DNA of 64,000 nucleotides from an archaeon HR01 (GCA_002898355.1 BEHD01000002.1:62001-126000); one strand, 5' to 3'. Counted from the stretch's first letter, positions 1 to 8,480 are shown. Numbers and translations are program-made. The notes: a model not told the origin generated them from the sequence alone.

Positions 1-463
1 ATCCACTCCTAGTGAATAGTTTGAAATCTCTAGGAGTTTCTATTCCCTCTGGGGCTAGTGTAGCTATTATCCTGTTCTTCACCCTAGTCCTGATCCCTAC
101 TAGGAAGGCCCTCCTCCTCACCAGCTCTCTCATCCCAGCTACATCACCCGCAGGTATGTATGAGCTAGGCAAGGCCCCCAGCCTAGCGAGCTCCGCTAAA
201 CATTTAGAATCGCTCCCATCGCCCTTAAGCCTGTTCTCAGCAATCAACCTAGTCTTCCTGGGATGAGCAACTAACACCTCCAAACCCATATCTACTATAC
301 ATCGGATGAACATAGCTACTAGAGATACTTTCCTGCTAGAGAGGAATGAATAGACGACATCCCTAGATATCCTCCTAGACTCCACTACATTACCAAACCA
401 GTCTACTTTCGTAGCATCGCAACAGCCCTTATGGACATCTAGACCACAGACAAAACCGCTCAT
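1..463 (-). mobile_element. IS110-family transposase, N-terminal part, cut by left edge
   Basis: An uninterrupted minus-strand reading frame starts at an ATG at 463 and runs off the left edge (154 codons seen). The N-terminus carries GLDVHK, the first acidic segment of the RuvC-like DEDD transposase/recombinase of IS110 elements, followed by the family segment VLVAHPRKTRLIAE and a G-D-x-x-D region near residue 75-80. The stretch between residues 45 and 60 is shorter than in typical members, so an internal deletion is possible. IS110 elements lack terminal inverted repeats and encode a guide (bridge) RNA in a flank. Only 80 bases separate this start from the next gene, so such an RNA would more likely lie downstream, outside the window. 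Confidence 0.75.
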
Positions 464-543
464 AACATGCCCTGAACGATTCTTAGAATTAAGCCTAGCC
501 CCACATCGCATCAGTATCTGCGAACCACATGTAGAGGTATTTG

Positions 544-1116
544 CTATACTTTGAAGGCTTTAGCCCATATCTGATCGTAGTCGTAGTGGTATGGGCTTAT
601 TCCCAAGCTAATGTTGAACTTATTGTAGGCCGCGAAGTTGTTTACTGCGTGAACGATCTGGACTATGCCCTTATCCGATATCCCATGCTGCCTTAAACGT
701 TCAACATCCTTATCTGTAACATTCAACCAATCGCTATTTACTTTTAGCGCGAAGTTAATTATATCGCGTTCCCTTTCTGCCAGTTCTGCTTTACGCCAAT
801 CACGTATGAGCTGAACTACTTTGTCCTCAGGTTGATTAGCCGCTCGTGTAAGCCATGTACCCCATGCCCCTACGCAGTACTCACACTTGTTAGCTTTTGA
901 AACGGCAGCTCCTATGTAGAGTACTTCAGGTAACGGTAGCTCTCCTTCAGTCCACAAAACTAGAGTAGTTCTTAGCATAGCTTTAAGAAGTTGGGGGAAG
1001 TTAAATTCTGCCTTGAAGTGATTTGGAACTAGGCCCTCCACCTGTTGAATTCTCCTAACAAACCCCCTTAGTTCCTCATCTTCTGGTATATCTTGAATCA
1101 ATCTGACACGAGCCAT
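544..1116 (-). CDS. Carboxymuconolactone decarboxylase-like (AhpD/peroxidase-related) protein
   Basis: A 190-residue all-helical protein of the AhpD/CMD superfamily, whose members are usually thiol peroxidases or peroxiredoxin-reducing partners. The redox motif is visible as C78-E-Y-C81 after a conserved Glu near residue 64. The family normally has His four residues after the second Cys; here that position is Trp85, so the proton relay is altered. A TATA-like run (CTTAAAAAGG on the minus strand) lies about 28 bases before the ATG, suggesting a nearly leaderless transcript. It stands alone, downstream on the same strand of the FAD/NAD oxidoreductase but about 240 bases away. The fold is confident; the substrate is unknown. 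Confidence 0.8.
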   Translation of the reverse strand: MARVRLIQDIPEDEELRGFVRRIQQVEGLVPNHFKAEFNFPQLLKAMLRTTLVLWTEGELPLPEVLYIGAAVSKANKCEYCVGAWGTWLTRAANQPEDKVVQLIRDWRKAELAERERDIINFALKVNSDWLNVTDKDVERLRQHGISDKGIVQIVHAVNNFAAYNKFNISLGISPYHYDYDQIWAKAFKV

Positions 1117-1354
1117 GCTGTTAAGCTGCCATTAACCCTTTTTAAGAATTAACTTGAACTATTAAAACATTAGGACGCTCTTAATCCTTACGTTGTGGGT
1201 GTTTATACTCTTATGTCCTCTGTTATATAGATTCGCCGAGGCTAATCTTCGATATTCGCCAGTGGCATCAGGATAGCCTTATGCATGCCTATGTTGGTCT
1301 TTGGCATCCCGTTCCTCCACCCCCTCCGGGCTGTAACATTATGAGATTAGGTCT

Positions 1355-2557
1355 TTAGGGTTTAACTATGTATTTTGCCAGCTCAGAGACTTGGGCATGT
1401 CTACGCGATGTTATCAACTGTCTAACTCCATCTGCATCAACGTTTCTATTCACCAGTAAGACACCATCGACAATACCGTTACGTAAGTAAAATTTTGCGA
1501 ACCCGCTCGCATCCTTATCGACGGTAACGATGGAGTCGTAGATGTCGGTGACGCCGTAGACCTTTATATGGAGGCCAGGCATTATGGAGAAGAAATAGGG
1601 CGGCAGGCTGTAGGGTTTTCTCTGGCCAGCCATGTTGGAGCCTGCTATCTCGCCGTGTCGCACAGCCACATCGTAGTGCTCAACCCTTATGTATCTCCCA
1701 TATATCGGGCTATAGAAACGTGCTACATCACCGGCAGCATAAACATTCTCAGCCGATGTTTCGAGGTATTCGTTGACAACCACTCCATTCTCCACCTTTA
1801 GACCTGCCTTCTCAGCCAGTTCCGTGTTGGGGGCTATGCCTACGCCGACGACAACCACATCCGTATCCAAAACCTCGCCTCCAGATGTCACGACTGCGGA
1901 AACCTTACCATAACTTCCTAGAAATCGCGTTACTGATATGCCTGTCCTCACTTTGACACCCATCTCCCGGAAGCGTGATGTTATCCAACTTGCTGTTTCT
2001 TGGTCAAGGGCTCTAGATAGGAGGTCATTGGAGACCTCTACAATTGTAACTTCCAACCCCCTCTCATATAGGGCTGAGGCGACTTCACAGCCTATGAAGC
2101 CGCCTCCAACGACGACCGCCTTACCGGCACTTGCCAGAGCTGCTTTTATTCGTTCCGAATCCTCTATTGTCCTGAGATAGTATATGCCGTCCAAGTCTCC
2201 CCCCTCCACAGCGAGTTTCCTAACTCTCCCACCCGTGGCTAGGAGTAGCTTACCATAGTTTATTTTTCGACCATCAGCCAGCGTGACAGTTTTCTCACTC
2301 ACGTTAATCTCCACCGCCCTATTACCAAGAAGCATATCTACATTATTCTGCAAATAATGCACTTCACGTCTTATGTAGAGTCGCTCTCTCTTCATGACAC
2401 CTCTAAGATAGGTCTTGGAGAGCGGAACCCTGTCATATGGCCTATGGTTCTCATCTGAGACAAGCACTATCGCACCAACCTTGTCTATGGACCTTATAGC
2501 TTCAACCGCATACCCTCCAGCCAACCCTCCGCCCACAATCAAATAGTCAGCCCTCAC
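1355..2557 (-). CDS. FAD/NAD(P)-dependent pyridine nucleotide-disulfide oxidoreductase
   Basis: A ferredoxin/rubredoxin-reductase or nitrite-reductase-NADH-domain type flavoprotein, about 400 residues. Visible motifs are the N-terminal FAD dinucleotide-binding loop (VGGGLAGG), a central NAD(P) loop (VVGGGFIGCEVA) and the second FAD motif (VYAAGDVA). There is no CxxC active-site disulfide, so it is not a thioredoxin-reductase type enzyme; it probably passes NAD(P)H electrons to a small iron-sulfur or rubredoxin partner not encoded nearby. I prefer the GTG at 2557 because GGTG lies 5 bases upstream and the protein then opens directly with the FAD fold; a longer frame to 2590 exists. Cytoplasmic. 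Confidence 0.85.
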   Translation of the reverse strand: MRADYLIVGGGLAGGYAVEAIRSIDKVGAIVLVSDENHRPYDRVPLSKTYLRGVMKRERLYIRREVHYLQNNVDMLLGNRAVEINVSEKTVTLADGRKINYGKLLLATGGRVRKLAVEGGDLDGIYYLRTIEDSERIKAALASAGKAVVVGGGFIGCEVASALYERGLEVTIVEVSNDLLSRALDQETASWITSRFREMGVKVRTGISVTRFLGSYGKVSAVVTSGGEVLDTDVVVVGVGIAPNTELAEKAGLKVENGVVVNEYLETSAENVYAAGDVARFYSPIYGRYIRVEHYDVAVRHGEIAGSNMAGQRKPYSLPPYFFSIMPGLHIKVYGVTDIYDSIVTVDKDASGFAKFYLRNGIVDGVLLVNRNVDADGVRQLITSRRHAQVSELAKYIVKP

Positions 2558-2570
2558 GATGCACCACCAC

Positions 2571-2792
2571 TCATCCGACCAACTCCCCAAGCGCTACAGC
2601 GTTATTATACTTGCAGCCCCTAGCTGCGTAAAGAGGTGTCACCCCACCATGTGCAGACATGGATAATATCACACGTACCCGCCCCTCCCTATTTTCCATT
2701 TCCAGCCAACGCCTTCCCAGCGTATTGCTGGAAGCTAGAGCACGCATCCAGACATCAACCTCGGCCTCTTTCTTCTTGAAAACGTGTGACAA
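2571..2792 (-). CDS. Short hypothetical with ankyrin-like tail
   Basis: A 73-codon frame ending just upstream of the flavoprotein gene. The C-terminal part reads GGVTPLYAARG, which resembles an ankyrin repeat core (G-x-TPL-x-x-A-x-x-G), but only one repeat can be made out and the start would be TTG. It may be the tail of a decayed ankyrin gene or chance. No ribosome binding site was found. Weak call. Confidence 0.22.
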   Translation of the reverse strand: MSHVFKKKEAEVDVWMRALASSNTLGRRWLEMENREGRVRVILSMSAHGGVTPLYAARGCKYNNAVALGELVG

Positions 2793-2917
2793 TAGGCTGC
2801 AACGAGGAAGTGTACCCCGTCATTCATGGCGGGTTTTTAATAGACCTTCTAACATGAATGTCGCCCATGTGCTCTAGCCCGCATCCCAATATAAATCTGT
2901 AGCGTATCGTATCAGAT

Positions 2918-3046
2918 ACTGTCCGGATAATCATCTCTACCCATCTCCGCTCCTCACCGCTTGATAGTAGATTGTGAATAGGTTCAGGAATAGGTTTAGG
3001 TTCTTTATTCCTTGTTCGTAGTTTTTTTGTGCTCAGCTACATCCAG
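2918..3046 (-). pseudogene. Transposase C-terminal remnant with adjoining inverted-repeat end
   Basis: On the minus strand, a frame ending at 2937 reads (frameshift near 3030) LDVAEHKK then YEQGIKNLNLFLNLFTIYYQ, followed by AVRSGDG and a stop. The pattern hydrophobic-LF-x-IYY-x-AVR is typical of the C-terminus of DDE transposases. Just beyond the stop lies GTCCGGATAA (2921-2930). The same word forms the end of the MITE-like element at 6530-6638, so this is probably the relic of the IS that mobilised it. The family cannot be named from so short a piece. Confidence 0.35.
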
Positions 3047-3280
3047 CAGGAAAATATGCGCCATACTTCAACTACCATCAGAGATCTCGGATGGAGACTG
3101 GAGGCAAGACAACGAACTTTAACCGTTAGCCTAGATGATGTAGCCGTTCTACGACTACTGTGTAGATGGACCTGCCCTATTCTGGCAATCGTCTAAAGCC
3201 ATAACCCAATCCTCATCAGAGTGTAAAAACTGCTTAACTGGATTGAACAGGTAAAAGCCCTCGTCGGGCTGTTCTTTAAA

Positions 3281-3290
3281 TATTTATATG
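3281..3290 (+). promoter_or_regulatory. TATA box of antitoxin gene
   Basis: TATTTATATG centred about 27 bases before the ATG at 3313, as expected for an archaeal leaderless promoter. A T-rich and A-rich shoulder (TTTAAA) lies just upstream. Confidence 0.6.
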
Positions 3291-3312
3291 TGACATACAC
3301 TCGCTCGTCTTC

Positions 3313-3543
3313 ATGGTTGAGATTATTAAGGCTGGGGTACCGAATCCAGTAGCCAAGAGATTCAGGAAAAAAGCGATGGACCAATATGGCTACAGGAAGG
3401 GTGCTGTGAAGAGAGCTATGCAAGACTTGATAACCCGATATATTTCAGCCGGGACGGCTGACTGGAAATCTCTAAAGGGTGTAATACGCTCAGAGCTATC
3501 ATCAATAGAGCTACAGCATAGACTCTGGAAAAGAACAGACTAG
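3313..3543 (+). CDS. VapB-like antitoxin
   Basis: A 76-residue protein of a small archaeal antitoxin family: short beta-like start (VEIIKAGVPNPVAKRFRKKA), then a basic helix-turn-helix-like segment (YGYRKGAVKRAMQDLI) and an amphipathic tail that would neutralise a PIN toxin. A TATA box lies 27 bases upstream, so it is probably leaderless. The toxin gene that should follow is decayed (see 3545-3712), leaving an orphan antitoxin. It is not similar to the VapB at 4139-4393, although the live VapC next door is convergent and only 186 bases away. Confidence 0.6.
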   Translation: MVEIIKAGVPNPVAKRFRKKAMDQYGYRKGAVKRAMQDLITRYISAGTADWKSLKGVIRSELSSIELQHRLWKRTD

Positions 3544-3544
3544 C

Positions 3545-3712
3545 CAGCATGACCTAATAGACACCAACATCTTCCTAGGATTATTCCTAGGTTAGGTAAA
3601 CTCACATGAGTATGAGGAATTTCTAAACGAGGTCTAGCGGGGAGAGATAGAGGCGGCGGTAACAATGTTTACTATTCATGCATGTGAAGCAGTTCTTCAC
3701 CTAACAAAATGA
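3545..3712 (+). pseudogene. Decayed PIN-domain (VapC) toxin
   Basis: Immediately after the antitoxin stop, the frame reads HDLIDTNIFLGLFLG, then a TAG, VNSHEYEEFLNEV, a second TAG, RGEIEAAVTMFTIHACEAVL, HLTK and TGA. D-T-N-I-F is the first acidic motif of PIN nucleases, and E near 'CEAVLHL' fits the second. Two in-frame stops and loss of the C-terminal half (about 54 codons of the usual 130) make it a pseudogene. Confidence 0.65.
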
Positions 3713-3728
3713 GACATAGTTTGCTCCT

Positions 3729-4142
3729 TCACTCGCTGAGTATTTTTATCCCTAGTAGCTTTGATAATGTTTCAGATATTGACGCTATCTCCCTGTCCAG
3801 GGTGGCGATTTTTTCTGCTTTTATCAGATGGCATGTAGCCACATGTAGCAGGTGTAGGGTTTTCAGCCGGATTGATGGCGCTAGTCTAAATGATTGCTTC
3901 AGGGCCTCGTTGAAATCTATCTCCACTCGCTCGGCCCCTATGAGCTCCGCAGAATACATTGCCAGTTGTAGAGGTTTTTCGAGTCCTGCGCGAGAATAGA
4001 CTGACTCCAGCTCGGTCAGGACCAAGGAGGTCACGACGAGCTTCTCTGTTTTGATGTCTTGAATGAGTTTCTCGGCCACTGCGTGTTGAGGGTCCCTCTC
4101 ATCCGCATATGATATTATGAGGCTTGTGTCTACATATATCAA
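3729..4142 (-). CDS. vapC: PIN-domain ribonuclease toxin, VapC-like
   Basis: A 137-residue PIN nuclease. It opens with YVDTSLIISY (first Asp), has a Glu at TELESVY and a late acidic motif at TLDREIAS. Where most VapC proteins have Asp in the third motif (T-L-D-x-LH-x-A), this one has T-L-H-L-LH-V-A, so one metal ligand may be missing or shifted. The start ATG overlaps the stop of the antitoxin gene by four bases, the classic antitoxin-first operon. It probably cleaves RNA when freed from its partner. Confidence 0.82.
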   Translation of the reverse strand: MIYVDTSLIISYADERDPQHAVAEKLIQDIKTEKLVVTSLVLTELESVYSRAGLEKPLQLAMYSAELIGAERVEIDFNEALKQSFRLAPSIRLKTLHLLHVATCHLIKAEKIATLDREIASISETLSKLLGIKILSE

Positions 4143-4393
4143 CGCTCAGCCCGCCCTTCTCTAAGAATCTCTCCCAGCCCACCATGTCTTATCCTATAGC
4201 CCGACCTCCGGAGCCTCTCAACACCAGTGTGTAGGTCTTCCCAGAACCTCACCTCATCAACGGCCTTCTCCAGCCCTTTCTCGATCATCAGGTTTATCGC
4301 ATGAGACCTGCTTCTAGCAATGCCGTAGCCTACCATCTTCTCAGCCAGCTCAAGAACCTCTTTCCTTACCTTTATAGTAATGGGGGTGGACAC
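4139..4393 (-). CDS. vapB: VapB antitoxin (ribbon-helix-helix)
   Basis: An 84-residue protein. The N-terminus (TPITIKVRKEVLELAEKMV) followed by SRSHAINLMIEKGLEK is a ribbon-helix-helix DNA-binding fold, and the polar tail should bind the toxin. It is the first gene of a two-gene operon with vapC (ATGA overlap) and probably represses that operon. Confidence 0.8.
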   Translation of the reverse strand: MSTPITIKVRKEVLELAEKMVGYGIARSRSHAINLMIEKGLEKAVDEVRFWEDLHTGVERLRRSGYRIRHGGLGEILREGRAER

Positions 4394-4417
4394 CTATGTG
4401 GACCAAAGAATACTATT

Positions 4418-4546
4418 CTATACAGCGGCTAATAAACACTCGCTGCCTCTCAACCAGCTGTAGACAACGTAGACCGCGACCAAGACAAACCCTGCCACCA
4501 TAAGTCGACGAACTGCTCGAGAGACATCCAGAAACCTTATCCACAC
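4418..4546 (-). CDS. Possible small single-pass membrane protein
   Basis: A 42-codon frame from a GTG at 4546. It reads VWIRFLDVSRAVRRLMVAGF, continues VLVAVYVVYSWLRG, and ends ECLLAAV. It has a basic N-terminal segment followed by a 17-residue hydrophobic helix, the pattern of a small inner-membrane protein. No clear ribosome binding site or TATA box was found, and it lies in the otherwise empty stretch between the VapBC pair and the ClC gene. It could also be the tail of a lost membrane gene. Confidence 0.28.
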   Translation of the reverse strand: MWIRFLDVSRAVRRLMVAGFVLVAVYVVYSWLRGSECLLAAV

Positions 4547-4652
4547 AAGGCGGTATTAGAGGTAGCGGCTGCAACGTTGCAAAGCTTTTGCTTTAGTACC
4601 CCGGGACTGGTGTTATTATATTCTTGGTTCGAGGTATGAGGCAGATTAATTG

Positions 4653-6509
4653 TCAATGGTCTTCAGCCTGCTGGTGTCTGAGCAGGTTCTCGAGACCTGT
4701 CTTGTAGCCATGACTAACATCGCTGCGTGATACTATGCCCACTATGCGTCCTCCGTCTGGGCTGTTCAGCACTGGGAGTCTGCCGATGCCATAGCTTGTC
4801 ATCTTCTCGAAAACTTGATGCAGCGGCTCATCGGGATAAGTCACTATTACATTTTTGCTCATGATTTCCCCCACTTTAACGGAGTCCTGCATCTCGGGAC
4901 GGACTCTCAACACATCTGAGAGCGTGACCATGCCGACGAGCTTCTCCCCATCTCCGACAACGGGGATTCCTCTGAACCCGTTTTCAGACATCATCTTCAA
5001 AGCTTCTTTGACAGTCTTCTCAGGCCTTATCGTCTTCACTTTTCTTGTCATCACGTCTCTAACCCTGATTCTTGACAGGAGCGGGACAGTGTACTCAGCC
5101 ATGTGGGCTGGTGACTCGGCCCGCGTTCTCACCTGACTCGAGTATATTGTGTGTCTACCGGTGACTACGTAGGCGATGACCGTGGATATCATGGAGGGGA
5201 CGAGGAGGCTGTATGTTCCCGTCATCTCGCTGACCATGAGTATGACGGCTATCGGTGCTTTTCCAACACCGCCAAAGAAAGACATCATCCCCACTATGAC
5301 GAAGGGGGCTGGGCCTATGTCGACTGTCAGCCGAAGACTGTCCAAAATCATCCACGTGACTCCGCCCAGCATCCCGCCTATTACGAGAGAAGGGGCGAAA
5401 ACGCCTCCACTGCCACCCGAGCCAACCGTTAAGGAGGTTGCGAGAATCTTCAACGGTACCAAGATCATGAGCACAAGTAGAGGTAACATGGTGAAGTCTC
5501 CCTGAATCATCATCTGGAGCCATCCATAGCCTGTTCCAAGGATTTGTGGGAAGAATATGCCCAACACGCCTAATGCAAGCCCGCCTAATGCTGGCTTGAG
5601 TTGTTTCGGCATGTCGAGTGATGTGAAAAACCGCTTAAACCTGTAGAAAGATTTCACGTAGACTATGCCCACCAAGCCGCAGACAACGCCTAGTAGGCCG
5701 AAGAACACTAGATTAGCGGGGTTGTGGAATGTGTATTGTCCGGTGCTTATGAAGATGGGTTGCCATCCAAAGACAGAAGCGTAGACGCTGTAGCCAATCA
5801 CAGATGATATGAAGGCGGGCACGAGAGCTTGGACTTCGAAGTCCTCCCTGTAGAGGATTTCACCTGCTAGTATAGCGGCGCCCAGAGGTGCTTTGAATAT
5901 TGCACCTATGCCTGCTCCCAGACCTGCTGCGAGAGCGGTTCTTCTATCGCTGGGTGACATTCTCAAGAGTTTGCCTAAGACGGAGGCGAACCCCGCTGAC
6001 GTGAGGGCTATCGGACCCTCCCTCCCAGCGCTGCCTCCAGAGCCTATGGTGACGGCTGAAGCGATTATCTTGAGCAGCGGAACTCTCGCCCTTATCACAC
6101 CCTCCTTGTTGTGGAAAGCATCCACAGCAGCATCTGTCCCATGGCCCTCTGCCTCTGGGGCGAAGGTGTAGACAAGGATGCCGCTGACAAGGCCGCCTAA
6201 TGCCGTGACCAGAGGTATCATGAGCAGGTTTTTGGCTGGAGTGAATTCTTCACCTCCTTCTCCAGCCGGGGACGGTGAAGTGAACCCCGCCAGTCCTTTC
6301 AAGAAAAAAGATGTGGAGAGCTGGAGAGCTATTGTGAACCCTATGGCGGCTAAGCTGGCTACAACGCCTATAGCTATAGCTATCGGAACCCATTTACGCA
6401 GATATCCACGAGAAGGTAGAAGACCCTCAGCGAGCCTCAGAAGCCTCTCCACCATAGTCCCCATGACCACCTGTTTGGACCAATAAACACTATTTTTGGT
6501 TGCTCCCAT
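4653..6509 (-). CDS. ClC-family chloride channel/transporter with CBS pair
   Basis: A 618-residue ClC protein. The N-terminal two thirds carry about ten hydrophobic helices and the anion-path motifs GSGGSAGREGP (the Glu is the gating residue) and GSGGSGGVFAPSLVIGG. The C-terminal third is a pair of CBS domains (from about residue 480), beginning VRDVMTRKVKTI and VGEIMSKNVIVT, which usually sense adenine nucleotides. Function: chloride/proton exchange or passive chloride flow across the cytoplasmic membrane. The start is uncertain: ATGs at 6509, 6464 and 6455 are all possible, and AGGTGGTC sits just before the 6464 codon. Monocistronic; the MITE-like element lies 20 bases upstream. Confidence 0.93.
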   Translation of the reverse strand: MGATKNSVYWSKQVVMGTMVERLLRLAEGLLPSRGYLRKWVPIAIAIGVVASLAAIGFTIALQLSTSFFLKGLAGFTSPSPAGEGGEEFTPAKNLLMIPLVTALGGLVSGILVYTFAPEAEGHGTDAAVDAFHNKEGVIRARVPLLKIIASAVTIGSGGSAGREGPIALTSAGFASVLGKLLRMSPSDRRTALAAGLGAGIGAIFKAPLGAAILAGEILYREDFEVQALVPAFISSVIGYSVYASVFGWQPIFISTGQYTFHNPANLVFFGLLGVVCGLVGIVYVKSFYRFKRFFTSLDMPKQLKPALGGLALGVLGIFFPQILGTGYGWLQMMIQGDFTMLPLLVLMILVPLKILATSLTVGSGGSGGVFAPSLVIGGMLGGVTWMILDSLRLTVDIGPAPFVIVGMMSFFGGVGKAPIAVILMVSEMTGTYSLLVPSMISTVIAYVVTGRHTIYSSQVRTRAESPAHMAEYTVPLLSRIRVRDVMTRKVKTIRPEKTVKEALKMMSENGFRGIPVVGDGEKLVGMVTLSDVLRVRPEMQDSVKVGEIMSKNVIVTYPDEPLHQVFEKMTSYGIGRLPVLNSPDGGRIVGIVSRSDVSHGYKTGLENLLRHQQAEDH

Positions 6510-6529
6510 TAAGAACTGGCTAAACCTTG

Positions 6530-6638
6530 GGTAGTGTCTGAATAGGGAAGGTATTTAAAGGCTTGACTACCTTTCCCTTCACTGTGATGCCTTCCCCCCT
6601 ATGTTTAGATATTTTTAAGGCGTTATCCGGACACTACC
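6530..6638. mobile_element. MITE-like element with 15-base terminal inverted repeats
   Basis: The left end GGTAGTGTCTGAATA (6530-6544) is matched at 13 of 15 positions by the reverse complement of the right end TATCCGGACACTACC (6624-6638). The 109-base interior has no coding capacity, and a weaker second inverted pair (TTTAAAGGC / GCCTTAAA) follows inside. The right-end word recurs next to the transposase remnant at 2918-3046. No clear target-site duplication was found. Confidence 0.5.
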
Positions 6639-6805
6639 AGTCTTCTGTGGGTTCTAAGCCCTCTTCAAGCAGTGACATACTAGGCATATCCACCCACCTA
6701 CAACCCGTGAATGATACATAGGGGACTTTAGAGAATAGGTATGAGCTTATCGAGAACACCTATCATCACTAAACTCCCTAAAACCCCACATACCGAGAGA
6801 AGCCT

Positions 6806-7117
6806 TTACCTAACTCTGATTAGGCTTTCGCGGATGTGGTTTATGTAGGTCACTGCCTCCTCTCTATCAACTATGTGGATCTCGAAGGGATGTGTTTTTG
6901 GGAGCCCAGCTTTCCTCTCGATTTCTAGCTTTATCTCCGTCCTATTTGATTTTTCCGAAGGAACATTCTCCTTGACTATCAGTATGTCTACATCGGAGGC
7001 GGCTATAGCTTCTCCCCTAGGGGCACTTCCGAAGACATACACCTCTACATCGTCTCCTAGTACATCGGCCGCTGCATCGGCTATCTTTCTCGACCACCCC
7101 CTCCATCCCTCAATCAT
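6806..7117 (-). CDS. MNT-type minimal nucleotidyltransferase (antitoxin of HEPN/MNT pair)
   Basis: A nucleotidyltransferase of the pol-beta superfamily with FGSAPRGEAIAASDVDILIV, which is GS-x(10)-D-x-D, the metal-binding core. I take the ATG at 7117, which overlaps the HEPN stop by eight bases (ATGATTGA), rather than a longer frame to 7252 that would overlap the HEPN gene by 142 bases. In known pairs the MNT protein neutralises the HEPN ribonuclease, in some cases by adding AMP to it. Confidence 0.8.
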   Translation of the reverse strand: MIEGWRGWSRKIADAAADVLGDDVEVYVFGSAPRGEAIAASDVDILIVKENVPSEKSNRTEIKLEIERKAGLPKTHPFEIHIVDREEAVTYINHIRESLIRVR

Positions 7118-7526
7118 CTTCGCTCTCTCTACCCACTCGTCCAATACCCTCAAGTATGCTGATAAGCTCTGAGGCGATGTCAACCAGGTCCTCTGCGTCT
7201 CTCTTCTCATAGCTGCTATAAAAATATCTGCTGGATAAGTAAGCCTCTTCAAGCCGCCTCAGCTCGCTCCACCTCTCATCGATGAACCTCTCTAGCCGCA
7301 GGTCTTTAGCAGCCGCCATTAGGAGTCTCAAGAGGTTTATCACCGAGTATGTCGTGGGATAATCCCCGACCACCTCAAGTAGTTTGGACTTGAGGTATAG
7401 TTGGACTGCCTGCTCAGCGCTAAAGCTAGACAAGTCATAGACCCCACGCCCTAAGAGATACCTCGCGTTATCGAGGAAATCCAGCGCCCTTCTTCTGAGG
7501 AGTTTCGCCTCGTCGATCTTCCCCAT
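7110..7526 (-). CDS. HEPN-domain protein (toxin of HEPN/MNT pair)
   Basis: An all-helical HEPN protein with SAEQAVQLYLKSKL in the first half and a late motif SRYFYSSY (Arg followed by aromatic residues) where the RNase motif R-x(4-6)-H/Y of this family falls. I prefer the ATG at 7526, because the residues before it do not look like HEPN. It is the upstream gene of a two-gene operon with the MNT gene. Confidence 0.75.
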   Translation of the reverse strand: MGKIDEAKLLRRRALDFLDNARYLLGRGVYDLSSFSAEQAVQLYLKSKLLEVVGDYPTTYSVINLLRLLMAAAKDLRLERFIDERWSELRRLEEAYLSSRYFYSSYEKRDAEDLVDIASELISILEGIGRVGRESEDD

Positions 7527-7571
7527 GCACTTACTATTTGAAGGCGCAGTGATCCTAGATAAGTTTGTCAT

Positions 7572-8480
7572 CCGAAGTTCTTTTAACTTATCTTTTTGTC
7601 TTGTGGTTTATCCCTTTGGTCGTTAAGCCCTTCTCGAACGCGTAGTTCCTACAAACCTATCGTCATAACCATCTAGAACGCTCAACTGGTCACAAAAACC
7701 CCGACAGTCAAACGGCTCGCCGGTAAGCATCGGCACACCTCTCAGCCATACTTCTTCATCTCCGGCGAAGCATTCTATTAATCGGGAAACTTATTGAGTG
7801 ACCATGTAACCCAAGATCTTTCCCAACAAAGCTTACCCCCGATACTAACCTAAATCGGCAAACCCCCGTTTCTTCTCTGATTTTTCTAGAAATTGTTCCA
7901 CCACAATGTACTCACATGTTGCAGGGGATATAAATGATGTCCTTTCTTGCAAAGCGTCGAAACGTTTTCGGACAAGTTAGGGACGGCTCATTAGGAGCTT
8001 AACCACCCTAACACTCGCGCAGCCTCAGTCATTGAGAGTCTTAAATCTAAGAATGCTCAAGGCTTAGAACCATTTAACAATCAACCAAAAACACCAACAC
8101 TAAGCATGGGGCTCCATTTTTCAGACCTTCCACAATGAAATTGGCCGCGTTTCGTGATGATATGATTGTAGATAGGTGCGTCTGGCTGGGTATTCCTAGC
8201 GTCAGGCTTAGGTGACCGGTTCTGAATCGGAGTTAGCGAACGTCCCATTTATATTTGAGACAGCCGATGGCCAGAGGTTTGAACGTTAAATGAAAAAATA
8301 TGAGAATCTTGGTTCTCTCAGGGATTTTAGGAATATACATTGTGGGCAGATAACTGGATATGGGCCCCTCCCCAGCATCATCGCCTCACTAGCCATCAAC
8401 ACTCCAGTCACTACACGGAATAAATCTCTTCGCTCTTAGGCTTAGCTTTGATATCAAAATCTAGATGTTGATGAAATGGA
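7572..8480. other. About 900 bases without a recognisable gene
   Basis: All frames are broken by stops and I see no tRNA, repeat array or convincing remnant. A near-palindrome CGAAACGTTTTCG lies around 7968-7980. A short open stretch after ATG at about 8301 (MRILVLSGILGIYIVGR, then stop) resembles a membrane-protein start and may be a decayed 5' piece of the gene that follows. Confidence 0.4.

Noticed and set aside
12-266. Plus-strand 84-residue open frame at the left edge
   Set aside because: It is antisense to the IS110 transposase, whose frame is longer and carries family motifs.
4600-4652. GGTTCGAGG, a tRNA B-box-like word
   Set aside because: No A box, anticodon arm or acceptor stem could be folded around it.
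5151-5523. Open frames opposite or out of phase in the ClC gene
   Set aside because: Shadows of the strongly supported ClC frame, rich in His/Arg without any domain pattern.
7118-7252. Longer MNT frame overlapping HEPN by 142 bases
   Set aside because: The internal ATG with an eight-base overlap fits the usual pair layout and the known fold start.
8155-8220. C/D-box-like word GTGATGA with a later CTGA
   Set aside because: No C' or D' boxes with proper spacing; too weak for an sRNA call.
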